Assembly: GCA_964496595.1 (NCBI GenBank)
Contig: CAZCAI010000232.1
Coordinates: 1-5,517 of the forward strand
Length of the DNA: 5,517 nt
Reading direction: 5' to 3'
Source: JAAAOZ01 sp964496595
GTDB lineage: Bacteria; Chloroflexota; Anaerolineae; B4-G1; SLSP01
Part shown: positions 5,484 through 5,517 of the stretch, in pieces
Numbering within the stretch: position 1 is the stretch's first letter
How the letters are laid out: each line of letters opens with the position of its first letter
Notes under the pieces: generated by a model
Database searches by the model: none
What the model saw: the letters and a program-made list of their open reading frames with translations, nothing else
Told to the model about the DNA's origin: nothing
Made by a program: the position numbers and the translations under genes

Positions 5484-5517
5484 GAGCACAAAACGCATAA
5501 TTGGAACCTTGGTAGGG

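Larger units (their letters stand above)
5133..5517. other. right-hand intergenic region without an intact gene
   Basis: This stretch runs from the start of the zinc-finger gene to the window edge. Its first part (5145-5260) is A/T-richer and should carry the zinc-finger promoter, not identified. Further right are a possible gene remnant or leader ORF, two overlapping hairpins and a 12-bp inverted repeat, listed separately. GTGTCCA occurs twice (5410-5416 and 5450-5456) and CTTGGTAG twice (5399-5406 and 5508-5515). GACACTTT occurs at 5260-5267 in the opposite orientation to AAAGTGTC at 5447-5454. No long open frame is seen. Confidence 0.5.

Overview
The window reads as a chromosomal segment of a moderately GC-rich bacterium. 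The gene set (a membrane-anchored clan GH-A glycosidase-like protein, a bacterial tocopherol-cyclase-family protein, a family I pyrophosphatase and a zinc-finger pRiA4b ORF-3-like protein), together with intergenic hairpin repeats, fits Chloroflexota of the Anaerolineae type best. That placement is inference from gene style, not from a marker gene.

Layout: 1-192 is non-coding and starts with a GC-rich block of nested hairpins that probably continues past the left edge. Positions 193-2196 (minus strand) hold a two-gene operon: a 126-aa cysteine-rich protein followed 18 bp later by a 534-aa secreted or anchored glycoside-hydrolase-like protein. A near-consensus sigma70 promoter at 2278-2306 drives it and also fixes the start of the first gene. 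A 384-bp divergent intergenic region separates this operon from the plus-strand tocopherol-cyclase-family gene (2581-3579), which has a TATAAT box and a good Shine-Dalgarno sequence.

Between that gene and the inorganic pyrophosphatase gene (3838-4377, plus) lies the most striking structure of the window: a 111-bp element (3700-3810) with perfect 15-bp terminal inverted repeats and an 8-9 bp flanking duplication, that is, a MITE. Its centre contains two hairpins that differ from each other only by two compensatory base-pair changes and have mutually complementary loops. It sits directly in front of the pyrophosphatase ribosome binding site.

Convergent with the pyrophosphatase gene is a minus-strand gene (4449-5132) for a 227-aa protein with a C2HC finger, a pRiA4b ORF-3-like core and a second Cys/His cluster. 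The last 385 bp have no intact gene. They hold a possible frameshifted gene remnant or leader ORF (5231-5420, minus), two overlapping hairpins, and a perfect 12-bp inverted repeat.

No shared pathway links the genes. The operon looks like carbohydrate or cell-surface biology, the pyrophosphatase is housekeeping, and the other two are of unknown physiological role. No CRISPR, rRNA or tRNA gene was seen. The MITE and the decayed right flank are the accessory signals.
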